The notes under the pieces are model-generated. The model did not search any database. It worked only from the letters and a program-made list of their open reading frames with translations, and was not told the origin of the DNA. 10,304 bases of DNA, from positions 1-10,304 of the forward strand of contig JBBRCV010000199.1 of assembly GCA_038204505.1 (NCBI GenBank), given 5' to 3'. The stretch comes from Timaviella sp038204505. Lineage in GTDB: Bacteria; Cyanobacteriota; Cyanobacteriia; Elainellales; Elainellaceae. The position numbers and the translations under genes are program-made. Shown in pieces: positions 1 to 5,552 of this stretch; positions within the stretch are counted from its first letter, which is position 1; every line of letters begins with the position of its first letter.

Positions 1-99
1 CAACTGATTGCCGCTGCCAAAGCAGAACTACAGCCCTTTGGCAGCAAAGCCCAGCCCCTGCTTGCTCTAGGGGACTACATCACTGCTCGTAAAAACTAA
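1..99 (+). CDS. crtE: Geranylgeranyl diphosphate synthase, C-terminal end (partial)
   Basis: Open frame from base 1 to the TAA at 97-99, giving the last 32 residues of a protein whose start lies outside the window. The tail (AAKAELQPFGSKAQPLLALG, then DYITARKN) resembles the C-terminal helix of cyanobacterial polyprenyl synthases of the CrtE type, which make C20 GGPP for carotenoids, the phytol tail of chlorophyll and quinones. The DUF212 gene 33 bp downstream supports this, because crtE followed by a DUF212 gene is a recurrent cyanobacterial arrangement. The catalytic DDxxD motifs would lie upstream and cannot be seen, so the identification rests on the tail and the neighbour only. Confidence 0.72.
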   Translation, partial: QLIAAAKAELQPFGSKAQPLLALGDYITARKN

Positions 100-132
100 T
101 CTCCATCCTTTCCACCCTTACCCCACTACACC

Positions 133-588
133 ATGCAGGACTTTCCCGCCATCCTGAATAACCCCGTTCTCTTGGTTTCATTGTTTGCCTGTGTGCTAGC
201 TCAGCTCATTAAAGTGGTGGTTGGACTGATTCAACATGGCAAGCTTGACTTTCGCAGTTTAGTCGGCACAGGGGGTATGCCCAGCGCTCACTCAGCGCTA
301 GTCACAGCTTTGGCAACTGGCATTGGGCAAACATCAGGATGGGATAGTGGAATCTTTGCGATCGCCCTAATCTTCGCCATCATTGTCATGTACGATGCTT
401 CGGGAGTCCGTCAAGCTGCCGGAAAGCAAGCCCGCATCCTCAATCAAATCATGGATGAACTTTCCCAAGGCGAAACCAAATTTACAGAAGATCGCCTTAA
501 AGAACTACTTGGGCATACCCCTGTTCAAGTCATCGCTGGCGCTGCCCTAGGTACTGTAGTTTCTTGGATTGCTGCTCCGACCTACTAA
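133..588 (+). CDS. Divergent PAP2 family (DUF212, YuiD-like) membrane protein
   Basis: A 151-residue protein of the usual length for DUF212, a divergent branch of the PAP2 acid phosphatase family. Hallmarks are GGMPSAHSA at residues 47-55, DASGVRQAAGKQA at 88-100 and LLGHTPVQVIAGAALG near 125-140. Hydrophobic stretches at about 10-32, 52-65, 73-87 and 132-148 suggest an inner-membrane protein. The PSAHS motif matches the phosphatase signature of PAP2 enzymes, but the substrate is unknown. It follows crtE by 33 bp in the same direction and is probably co-transcribed, which would fit a prenyl-diphosphate phosphatase role; that is inference. The ATG at 133 gives the family-length product, and no clear Shine-Dalgarno sequence precedes it. 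Confidence 0.9.
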   Translation: MQDFPAILNNPVLLVSLFACVLAQLIKVVVGLIQHGKLDFRSLVGTGGMPSAHSALVTALATGIGQTSGWDSGIFAIALIFAIIVMYDASGVRQAAGKQARILNQIMDELSQGETKFTEDRLKELLGHTPVQVIAGAALGTVVSWIAAPTY

Positions 589-696
589 TTTTTCAAATCC
601 CCCGATCGATCGGGAGAAGACAAGGATAGTGAAATCAGGTCGCTCTATTTTTGGTAAGGTTGAAGGCAACGATGGTTCTTTGGAAAGATTCGTTTT

Positions 697-990
697 ATGC
701 CCGCTGAAACACTCTCACGCTACGTCACTCGCAACTCTGAGATTTTGAGCAGAGAGCCAATTATTACAGGAACTCGTACTTCCGTCCGCGCTATCGTCGG
801 TTTGTGGCGGCTAGGGATTATGCCAGAAGAAATCCTTAACCATCTTCCCCATCTGACCCTCGCACAGGTGTTTGATGCCTTGAGTTTCTATCTAGATAAC
901 CAGGCAGAGATCAATGAATACATAGAGCAAAACCAGGTGCCTGAAGAATTGGTACATCCATCTGTGAGAGCCACGTTAGCTGCCTTGTGA
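697..990 (+). CDS. DUF433 family antitoxin
   Basis: A 97-residue protein with the DUF433 core at about residues 18-76: REPIITGTRTSVRAIVGLWR, a GIMPEEIL helix, then HLTLAQVFDALSFYLDNQAE. The family (PF04255) is a winged or helix-turn-helix-like small protein usually encoded just upstream of a PIN-like toxin and taken as its antitoxin and DNA-binding autoregulator. The stop codon overlaps the start of the next gene by 4 bp (GTGA), indicating translational coupling. The ATG at 697 is the first in-frame start; a nearby ATG at 672 is out of frame. It is unrelated in function to the crtE/DUF212 pair upstream. Confidence 0.88.
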   Translation: MPAETLSRYVTRNSEILSREPIITGTRTSVRAIVGLWRLGIMPEEILNHLPHLTLAQVFDALSFYLDNQAEINEYIEQNQVPEELVHPSVRATLAAL

Positions 991-1331
991 CGACTTTTGC
1001 AGCACTTTATACGGATGAGGATATGTCAGCATTAGTTGCCACGCTGCTGCGATCGCGCGGTTTGGATGTGACGACTGTTCCTGAGCAGTCAGCGCTTGGC
1101 AAAACTGATAATGAACAGCTTGAGTTCGCAACTTCTATGAACAGGTGTATATCGACCCATAATCGGGTTGATTTCGAGCGGTTACATATCCAGTACATGA
1201 AGGAAAATAGACAGCATTCTGGAATTATTGTCGTTCCTCAGAAAAATGCCTATGAAGTTGCTCAAAGGATTGGGATCTTGGTCACTGCGCTAACAGTTAA
1301 AGAGATTACGAATCAATTGTTGTACGCATAA
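987..1331 (+). CDS. DUF5615 PIN-like toxin
   Basis: A 114-residue protein starting with GTG inside the stop of the DUF433 gene. It carries the acidic N-terminal motif D10-E11-D12, the RSRGLDVTTV segment, T40-D41-NEQLEFA and THNRVDFERLH (57-67). This is the spacing of acidic residues and the T-H-N-x-x-D-F signature seen in DUF5615 PIN-like proteins. PIN-fold toxins are metal-dependent RNases, so this is probably the RNase toxin of a chromosomal toxin-antitoxin pair. The target RNA cannot be predicted. All the acidic residues expected for metal binding are present, so the toxin appears intact. It converges with the minus-strand gene at 1354-2118, and no terminator is obvious in the 22-bp gap. 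Confidence 0.87.
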   Translation: MTTFAALYTDEDMSALVATLLRSRGLDVTTVPEQSALGKTDNEQLEFATSMNRCISTHNRVDFERLHIQYMKENRQHSGIIVVPQKNAYEVAQRIGILVTALTVKEITNQLLYA

Positions 1332-1353
1332 ATCATGTTTAATCGCCCATAAG

Positions 1354-2118
1354 CTAACGACGGACATCAGCCGTCAACAGTACCACACCCCGGCTATCAA
1401 CCAAAACTGCAACCAAACCTTCTTGAGTTAGCTTACTCAGCACGGTTGATGCAGAACTTGCATTAGTGCCATGAGCCGCCAGCAGATAGGGACGCTGCTC
1501 ATAAGACACCAGTCCCACGTTGCGATTAGTCACCTTACGCACATCTGCCGCCACCTCTGGACGGTTGAAATAGCTGACTAGTACCGCATAGCCAGAACCC
1601 AAAGGTTGGGGATTGAAGGTTGTGCCAGTTGCGGCTGGTGTCGTGGGCGTGGTCGGTGTCGTAGGCGTAGTGTTGGGTCGAGGGAAGGAGCCAGCGCCTG
1701 TGCCAGAATTTGCTGGAGGAGTAGAAGTTGTAGGAGCAGTAGAAACTGAAGTTGAGCTAGGGCTAGAAACGATCGCCTGTAACCCTGCCTGATCGTTTAA
1801 ATACTTTGCCCAAGCGTTAGCCACATCCGCACTGGCAAACCCTTCCACTCGTACCACACTTTCGTTGCGGTAAGTGCAAGGAGTCAGTAACGCATTGGCA
1901 GGCAATAGCTGTTGAAGTTGCCCTTGAGTATTGGCTTTGGGGTTGCGAACCAGCAGCAAATACTCATTAGGTCGGGGGGATTGGCAAGCCGCTTGGGTTT
2001 GGGCGATCGCGCCATGGTTTAACCCAGAACCTACAGAAAGTCCCATCGTCAAAACTACCCAGCCTAATGCCGCAGAAAATTTTGTGATTTTGGAGCTTAT
2101 GACTTGAGGGAATTGCAT
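1354..2118 (-). CDS. Secreted two-domain conserved cyanobacterial protein (SPOR-like halves)
   Basis: A 254-residue protein. Residues 1-40 form a signal peptide: a basic start, a hydrophobic core WVVLTMGLSVG and a probable AIA/Q cleavage near 39-40. The first domain (about 45-115) begins CQSPRPNEYLLLVRNP and holds two cysteines. A low-complexity Ser/Thr/Pro linker follows (about 116-170, with a repeated PTT triplet). A second domain (about 174-254) contains GYAVLVSYFNRPEVAADVRK and RPYLLAAHGT. The two halves share a beta-alpha-beta look like SPOR domains, but I cannot assign peptidoglycan binding. A good ribosome site (AAAGGA, 8 nt before the ATG) supports the start. It lies downstream of a terminator-like hairpin after ycf54, so it probably has its own promoter. 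Export to the periplasm is likely; function is unknown. Confidence 0.75.
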   Translation of the reverse strand: MQFPQVISSKITKFSAALGWVVLTMGLSVGSGLNHGAIAQTQAACQSPRPNEYLLLVRNPKANTQGQLQQLLPANALLTPCTYRNESVVRVEGFASADVANAWAKYLNDQAGLQAIVSSPSSTSVSTAPTTSTPPANSGTGAGSFPRPNTTPTTPTTPTTPAATGTTFNPQPLGSGYAVLVSYFNRPEVAADVRKVTNRNVGLVSYEQRPYLLAAHGTNASSASTVLSKLTQEGLVAVLVDSRGVVLLTADVRR

Positions 2119-2141
2119 GGGAACTTTCCTTTAATAAATAT

Positions 2142-2180
2142 AAAAACGGGGGATTAGGTAAATTCAGCCCTTTAGCCCCC
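2142..2180 (-). terminator. Probable intrinsic terminator of the pdxJ-ycf54 unit
   Basis: On the minus strand, GGGGG (2180-2176) pairs with CCCCC (2152-2148), with a possible inner AGG/CCT pairing. The stem is followed by G and then five T (2146-2142). The position between the ycf54 stop and the ribosome site of the secreted-protein gene suits transcription termination. The loop is long, so efficiency is uncertain. Confidence 0.55.
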
Positions 2181-2186
2181 AATTCT

Positions 2187-2243
2187 CTAGTGAGCTGGAG
2201 CCAAGCTAGTGAGCTGGAGTCAAGCTAGTGAGCTGGAACCAGG
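2187..2243. repeat. 19-bp tandem repeat, three copies, overlapping the ycf54 3' end
   Basis: Copies of CTAGTGAGCTGGAGCCAAG lie at 2187-2205, 2206-2224 (one mismatch) and 2225-2243 (two mismatches). The third copy encodes the last residues and stop of Ycf54 (LVPAH-stop on the minus strand). The array therefore looks like duplication of the gene's 3' end into the intergenic space. Confidence 0.85.
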
Positions 2244-2554
2244 GAGGCTAAGGGTTCAGGAATGGCAGCAGAGGGAGCCTGAAACTCACCCGTGCTCACA
2301 TATTCGAGCCGTAGCTTCAGCCAGGTAATGAACTGAGGATTAGTGGAAATGATCGCCACAGCAGGCTGAGGACATTTTGCTTTCAAGCTTGCCATTTCTG
2401 GGGCTTCTAGGAAAGCGGGCTGATGCACTAACCAAAAATCTATTTCTTTTTCCTGTTCGTGGTAATGCCGAATGCGTTCCTTCAGAGCTTCCTCGGTCGG
2501 TTCGTCTTCCAACATATATTTGCGGCTGGCTAAGACATAGTAATAGGTGTTCAT
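2225..2554 (-). CDS. ycf54: Ycf54 (Mg-protoporphyrin IX monomethyl ester cyclase accessory protein)
   Basis: A 109-residue protein that matches the Ycf54/DUF2488 family throughout: TYYYVLASRKYMLEDEPTEE, then KEIDFWLVHQPAFLEAPEM, KCPQPAVAIISTNPQFITWL and KLRLEYVSTGEF. Ycf54 is needed for stability and activity of the oxidative (AcsF-type) cyclase that forms the chlorophyll isocyclic ring (protochlorophyllide synthesis), acting with the membrane enzyme. The start at 2554 (MNTYYYV) was chosen because homologues begin at this point. An in-frame start 27 bp upstream (2581) would add nine residues without family support. It is encoded just after pdxJ on the same strand (32-bp gap) and is probably co-transcribed. 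Its last codons are part of a 19-bp tandem repeat. Confidence 0.93.
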   Translation of the reverse strand: MNTYYYVLASRKYMLEDEPTEEALKERIRHYHEQEKEIDFWLVHQPAFLEAPEMASLKAKCPQPAVAIISTNPQFITWLKLRLEYVSTGEFQAPSAAIPEPLASLVPAH

Positions 2555-2586
2555 GGGTTTGAGTCTTAAGATTTTAATCAATTTCG

Positions 2587-3324
2587 TTAACTAATTTTAC
2601 CTTCCATTGCCTCATGAATTGCCTGCTTCATCTCTCGTACCGCCCGTTCCATCCCAACTAGAACGGCACGACTGATGATCGTGTGACCAATGTTCAACTC
2701 CTCCATGCCTGGAAGGGTCGCAATGGGGTGAACGTTCCAGTAGGTCAACCCATGCCCCGCGTTGATGCGAAGTCCGACAGCGATCGCCGCTTCACACCCC
2801 CGCTTCAACACCGCCAATTCCTGCTCTCGCCCCTTCTCATCCTTCGCCTCGGCGTACTGCCCCGTATGCAGCTCAATAAACTGCGCCTGGACTGCCGCAG
2901 ATGCCTCAATCTGGCGATCGTCGGCATCAATGAATAGGCTCACCGGGATGCCTGCCCCTTGCAACGACCCAACTACGTACTTCATCCGGTCTAGCTGACC
3001 TGCAATGTCTAATCCACCTTCGGTCGTCACTTCTTCGCGCTTCTCAGGAACAAGGGTGACGTAATCGGGAAGGATGTTGAGGGCGATCGCCACCATCTCA
3101 TCCGTTGCCGCCATCTCCAGATTTAAGTGCGATCGCACTGTTTGCCGCAGCAGCTTTACATCTCGATCCTGCATGTGCCGTCGATCTTCCCGCAAATGCA
3201 CTGTAATTCCATCTGCGCCCCCCAGTTCTGCCAGCACCGCCGCTGCTACAGGGTCAGGCTCAACCGTTCGTCTGGCTTGCCGAACAGTTGCCACATGGTC
3301 AATATTTACCCCTAATGTTGGCAT
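2587..3324 (-). CDS. pdxJ: Pyridoxine 5'-phosphate synthase PdxJ
   Basis: A 245-residue TIM-barrel enzyme that condenses 1-deoxy-D-xylulose 5-phosphate with 3-amino-2-oxopropyl phosphate to give pyridoxine 5'-phosphate, the last step of the DXP-dependent vitamin B6 route. Visible family motifs are LGVNIDHVATVRQAR at the N terminus, GITVHLREDRRHMQDRDV (His43), LNLEMA (Glu70), ELHTGQYA and NAGHGL (His191). The His/Glu/His residues correspond to the known active-site set, so the enzyme looks intact. Homologues begin MPTLGVNIDH, hence the ATG at 3324. A GTG at 3348 with an AAGG seven bases upstream would add eight residues and remains possible. It heads a likely two-gene unit with ycf54. Confidence 0.95.
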   Translation of the reverse strand: MPTLGVNIDHVATVRQARRTVEPDPVAAAVLAELGGADGITVHLREDRRHMQDRDVKLLRQTVRSHLNLEMAATDEMVAIALNILPDYVTLVPEKREEVTTEGGLDIAGQLDRMKYVVGSLQGAGIPVSLFIDADDRQIEASAAVQAQFIELHTGQYAEAKDEKGREQELAVLKRGCEAAIAVGLRINAGHGLTYWNVHPIATLPGMEELNIGHTIISRAVLVGMERAVREMKQAIHEAMEGKIS

Positions 3325-3367
3325 TCTCACAACATTTCCATCCTTCACGTTCTCGCCTTGATTCTAC

Positions 3368-3430
3368 AGGCTGGTGTAAAAATAGGCTGGTGTAAAAGTA
3401 GGCTGATGCAAAACAGGCTGATGCAAAAAT
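3368..3430. repeat. Four-copy 16-bp tandem repeat upstream of pdxJ
   Basis: Copies start at 3368, 3384, 3400 and 3415. Two read AGGCTGGTGTAAAA(A/G)T and two read AGGCTGATGCAAAA(AT/C); the third is 15 bp. The copies fall into two sequence-matched pairs, as if a dimer arose by pair-wise duplication and divergence. It ends 44 bp upstream of the pdxJ ATG at 3324 and lies beside the DnaA-box-like cluster. Confidence 0.85.
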
Positions 3431-3502
3431 TCCCCAGCTTGCTCCAATAACCCTGAAAGCACCATTTTCCCGTATGTTTACAATTCTTATCATTTAGGGT
3501 AG

Positions 3503-3576
3503 TTTTCCTCAAGTATTCCACAAGCTTTCCACAGGGATACATGGGTTTTCCACAGGTTTTAGGTAGGTTTTCCACA
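3503..3576 (+). promoter_or_regulatory. Phased cluster of DnaA-box-like sites
   Basis: Five nonamers lie on the same strand: TTTTCCTCA (3503-3511, degenerate), TATTCCACA (3514-3522), CTTTCCACA (3525-3533), TTTTCCACA (3546-3554) and TTTTCCACA (3568-3576). Start-to-start distances are 11, 11, 21 and 22 bp, that is one or two DNA turns, so all face the same side of the helix. TTTTCCACA is the form of the DnaA box reported for cyanobacterial origins and differs by one base from TTATCCACA. An AT-rich stretch follows (about 3600-3705). The site could be oriC, a DnaA reservoir or a DnaA-regulated promoter of pdxJ. No dnaA or dnaN gene is in the window. Confidence 0.5.
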
Positions 3577-3749
3577 GCCTTATACGAAACGACGTGGGTT
3601 AGCAGATTTATTGGGGAATAACGAGTTTTCAACGAATCAGCCCTGATCTCGCTGAGATTATATTAAGGAATGTAACAAAAAAGCTCTAGGAAGCTTATTA
3701 TGTCGTTGGGCTGCTTCATCGCCTGCAAAAACTGCACAAGAGTTCTGCA
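3577..3749. other. Non-coding stretch, AT-rich in its middle
   Basis: No protein-like frame was found. The segment 3600-3705 is rich in A/T (for example TTATATTAAGGAATGTAAC, 3658-3676) and follows the DnaA-box-like cluster on one side, as an unwinding element would. A TTTTCAACG at 3626-3634 is only a poor box match. The rest, to the TTGACA at 3750, shows nothing recognisable. Confidence 0.4.
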
Positions 3750-3780
3750 TTGACAACCCTACCCCCCCATAGCGTACATT
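3750..3780 (+). promoter_or_regulatory. Possible sigma-70 type promoter for the DUF2811 gene
   Basis: A perfect TTGACA (3750-3755) is followed after 19 bp by TACATT (3775-3780), four of six bases matching TATAAT. The spacing is longer than the preferred 17 bp. If used, the leader would be about 170 nt and would contain the stem-loop at 3815-3864. Confidence 0.25.
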
Positions 3781-3814
3781 GATGCGACCAACCTTAAAGA
3801 GCGCTCCCAAACGA

Positions 3815-3864
3815 GCCGACTCAAATCACCTACAGGCTTTTCAGTAGAGGGTGTTTGAGTCGGC
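3815..3864 (+). other. Long stem-loop in the DUF2811 leader region
   Basis: GCCGACTCAAA (3815-3825) is perfectly complementary to TTTGAGTCGGC (3854-3864). After a one-base bulge (T3826), CACC (3827-3830) pairs with GGTG (3850-3853), giving about 15 bp. An inner CTAC/GTAG pairing is also possible. No T tract follows on either strand, so it is unlikely to be a simple terminator. It could be a leader element or a small-RNA remnant. Confidence 0.55.
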
Positions 3865-3959
3865 GTTGGCTGGAGCTAGCTCAAATTTTGGCTGCACGCA
3901 TCACAGTAATTTACTTAACAGGCTCATTCACCATGTACTCTTCCGATATAGAGGTTTCT

Positions 3960-4184
3960 ATGAATTCAAACGTCAGCATTTTGGCTGAAATTCCTGAAGA
4001 TTTGCACGAATCACTTCAAGACTATCTAGGAACGCATCCTGATTGGGATCACGATCGCGTTTTTGCGGCGGCTCTATCGCTGTTTCTACTACAAAACGGC
4101 TGTAGCAGCACGCCTGATTCTTCTCGCAGCTATCGTCGGGCAGCGCGGGTTTATTTAGATTCGCTGTTCAAACACGCGGTATAA
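3960..4184 (+). CDS. DUF2811 family small protein
   Basis: A 74-residue protein beginning MNSNVSILAEIPEDLHESLQ and continuing with YLGTHPDWDHDRVFAAALSL and FLLQNG, then a short variable spacer and RRAARVYLDSLF. This is the conserved pattern of the DUF2811 family, which is essentially restricted to cyanobacteria and has no known biochemical role. The fold is probably all-helical and resembles small DNA- or protein-binding antitoxin-like proteins; that is a guess. The ATG at 3960 gives the family-length protein. In-frame starts at 3933 and 3855 would add residues unlike the family, and 3855 lies inside the stem-loop. No partner gene lies adjacent; hemJ follows 175 bp later in the same direction. 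Confidence 0.85.
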   Translation: MNSNVSILAEIPEDLHESLQDYLGTHPDWDHDRVFAAALSLFLLQNGCSSTPDSSRSYRRAARVYLDSLFKHAV

Positions 4185-4359
4185 GAAGCAAGCGGTATGA
4201 GTTTGAGTAGGCAGTATGAAAGCTGAGGAGTATGGAAAAATCTGAGGACAGGACAGGGGGAAAGCGCTCAGCGCCCTTCACTACATGCCCCCTTCTCCTC
4301 TTCTCGGAGATCCCCACTCCCGATAGAATAGGGTTCTGGATAAGAAGAGGATTTGACCC

Positions 4360-4950
4360 ATGCCCTATCTCTGGTTTAAGGCTTTTCATATTGTGGGTGT
4401 CGTTGTTTGGTTTGCGGGTTTGTTCTATTTGGTGCGGCTATTCGTGTACCATGCCGAAACTCTGGAACAGCCCGAACCTGCCAGAAGTATTTTGCACAAC
4501 CAATATCAAATTATGGAGAAGCGGCTGTACAAGCTGATTACGACTCCAGGCATGGTGCTAACAGTGGGAATGGCGATCGCCATGCTGATTACCGCCCCCG
4601 AACTCCTCAAAGAAACCTGGCTTCAAGTCAAGATGTCTCTAGTCGGTGTTCTTCTGATTTATCATCACCTCTGCGCTCGTTGGATGAAGCAGCTTGCCAA
4701 GGGCGAATTTAAGTTTACGGGGCAGCAGTTCCGCTGGCTTAACGAAGTGCCCACTGTATTTTTGGTCGTGATCGTCCTATTAGCCATCTTTAAGAACAAC
4801 TTTCCTACCAGTGCTGCTACTTGGGGCGTGTTTGCCATGATTGTGGCAATGGCGGCAATTATCCAGCTTTATGCTCGTAAGCGGCGCTTAGATAAAGAGC
4901 GATCGGCATCTGAGGCTGGAGCAAGTGCAGTAGAAGGATCTGCTTCATAA
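4360..4950 (+). CDS. hemJ: Protoporphyrinogen oxidase HemJ
   Basis: A 196-residue integral membrane protein of the HemJ/UPF0093 family, which oxidises protoporphyrinogen IX to protoporphyrin IX, the last step shared by heme and chlorophyll synthesis, in most cyanobacteria. Characteristic segments are WFKAFHIVGVVVWFAGLFYL with conserved His10, YHAE (30-33), MEKRLYKLITTPGM (52-65), WLQVKMSLVGVLLIYHHLCA (87-106) and RWLNEVPTVFLVVIVLLAIF (125-144). Hydrophobic helices lie at about 8-30, 60-78, 92-106, 130-146 and 153-171. The C-terminal tail (172-196) is Lys/Arg then Ala/Ser/Glu-rich and variable. The ATG at 4360 is preceded by AGAGG at about 10 nt. It functions in the same pathway as Ycf54, encoded nearby on the other strand. 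Confidence 0.95.
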   Translation: MPYLWFKAFHIVGVVVWFAGLFYLVRLFVYHAETLEQPEPARSILHNQYQIMEKRLYKLITTPGMVLTVGMAIAMLITAPELLKETWLQVKMSLVGVLLIYHHLCARWMKQLAKGEFKFTGQQFRWLNEVPTVFLVVIVLLAIFKNNFPTSAATWGVFAMIVAMAAIIQLYARKRRLDKERSASEAGASAVEGSAS

Positions 4951-5007
4951 GTCGCTAGTCTAGATATAACTTTTGGTAGAAGGAGGCGAGGGTTACAATT
5001 CGTTAAG

Positions 5008-5045
5008 CTCCATGGGTACTAGAAAAAGTAAACCCTTGGAGTTTT
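5008..5045 (+). promoter_or_regulatory. Hairpin enclosing the Shine-Dalgarno site, followed by TTTT
   Basis: CTCCATGGGT (5008-5017) pairs with ACCCTTGGAG (5032-5041) with a single T-T mismatch, and ACT/AGT can extend the stem inward. The 3' arm contains the GGAG (5038-5041) that lies seven bases before the GTG at 5049, so the folded form would hide the ribosome site. The stem is also followed by TTTT (5042-5045), so it could instead act as a weak terminator or attenuator after hemJ. Confidence 0.5.
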
Positions 5046-5048
5046 ATC

Positions 5049-5435
5049 GTGATTAATTTGTTTTCTCAGGCGATCGCTCGTCTCACTTCTTTCATCGGAT
5101 CTTTTATGGGATCGCTTCAGGTCAAAAAGTTTTTTGCAATAGCTCTAGTTGGAGCCGTGTTACTGCTTGCTCCTGCTGAAACGCCACGAAACAACCCAGA
5201 TTTAGGTCGGCGAATTGACAATGTTTTAGAGAAAGGTAACTCGGAAAGACCGACTACTACTGGCGAATGGCAGCAAGAGGCGCGTGAAGTGGAAGGCAGA
5301 CCTGGCGAACGGCTAAAAAGAATTGGCGAAGAAACTAAAGAGGCTTTCAAGGAGTTTGGCGGTCTTTATCCCGATACGGCAGAGAGAAGTGGCGAAAATT
5401 TACAGGAACAAGTGAGAGGGATAGGCAACGATTAA
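5049..5435 (+). CDS. Small exported/anchored hypothetical protein
   Basis: A 128-residue protein that I do not recognise with certainty. Residues 24-45 (VKKFFAIALVGAVLLLAPAE) look like a signal peptide with basic n-region, hydrophobic core and an APA/E cleavage site, or a single membrane anchor. The remainder (about 46-128) is strongly charged, rich in Glu/Arg/Gly, with possible helical segments (RRIDNVLEKGN, RLKRIGEETKEAFKEFGG) and no cysteine. The GTG at 5049 has a good GGAG seven bases upstream. An ATG at 5106 gives a 109-residue form starting just before the hydrophobic segment, and is the better signal-peptide start. It is a plausible thylakoid-lumen or periplasmic protein. The 98-bp gap from hemJ holds the hairpin at 5008-5041. 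Confidence 0.6.
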   Translation: MINLFSQAIARLTSFIGSFMGSLQVKKFFAIALVGAVLLLAPAETPRNNPDLGRRIDNVLEKGNSERPTTTGEWQQEAREVEGRPGERLKRIGEETKEAFKEFGGLYPDTAERSGENLQEQVRGIGND

Positions 5436-5470
5436 TCGCTTTTGGTTGAACGCAATAAAACAGAGGACAT

Positions 5471-5552
5471 AATAGCGCTAATCGGGAGCAATTGCCTGGG
5501 GAAACTGTCGAGCTAAGGCAGGTAAGACTGGGCAAGCCTCCCGATCGCTATT
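5471..5552. repeat. 82-bp imperfect inverted repeat (long stem-loop)
   Basis: AATAGCG (5471-5477) pairs with CGCTATT (5546-5552), ATCGGGAG (5481-5488) with CTCCCGAT (5538-5545), and TTGCC (5492-5496) with GGCAA (5531-5535). This gives 20 paired bases with a 3-nt bulge and a small internal loop around a 34-nt loop. It lies 36 bp after the exported-protein gene, and TTC follows the right arm. It may be a terminator, a small-RNA gene or a miniature mobile repeat. Confidence 0.6.

Noticed and set aside
601..614. Palindrome CCCGATCGATCGGG after the DUF212 gene as a terminator
   Set aside because: The stem is only five pairs and no T tract follows on the + strand; GATCGATC-rich sequence is common in this genome.
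3368..3576. CRISPR array
   Set aside because: The repeats are directly adjacent or spaced by 11-22 bp with no unique spacers of the usual length, and no cas gene is present.
3345..3632. Minus-strand open frame of 95 codons across the repeat and DnaA-box region
   Set aside because: Its translation is shaped by the DNA repeats, has no family resemblance and lies over non-coding elements.
3855..3959. N-terminal extension of the DUF2811 protein from 3855 or 3933
   Set aside because: The added residues do not resemble the family, and 3855 lies within the 3' arm of the stem-loop.
4232..4537. 101-codon + strand open frame before and across the hemJ start
   Set aside because: Out of frame with hemJ and overlaps it; the translation has no family pattern.
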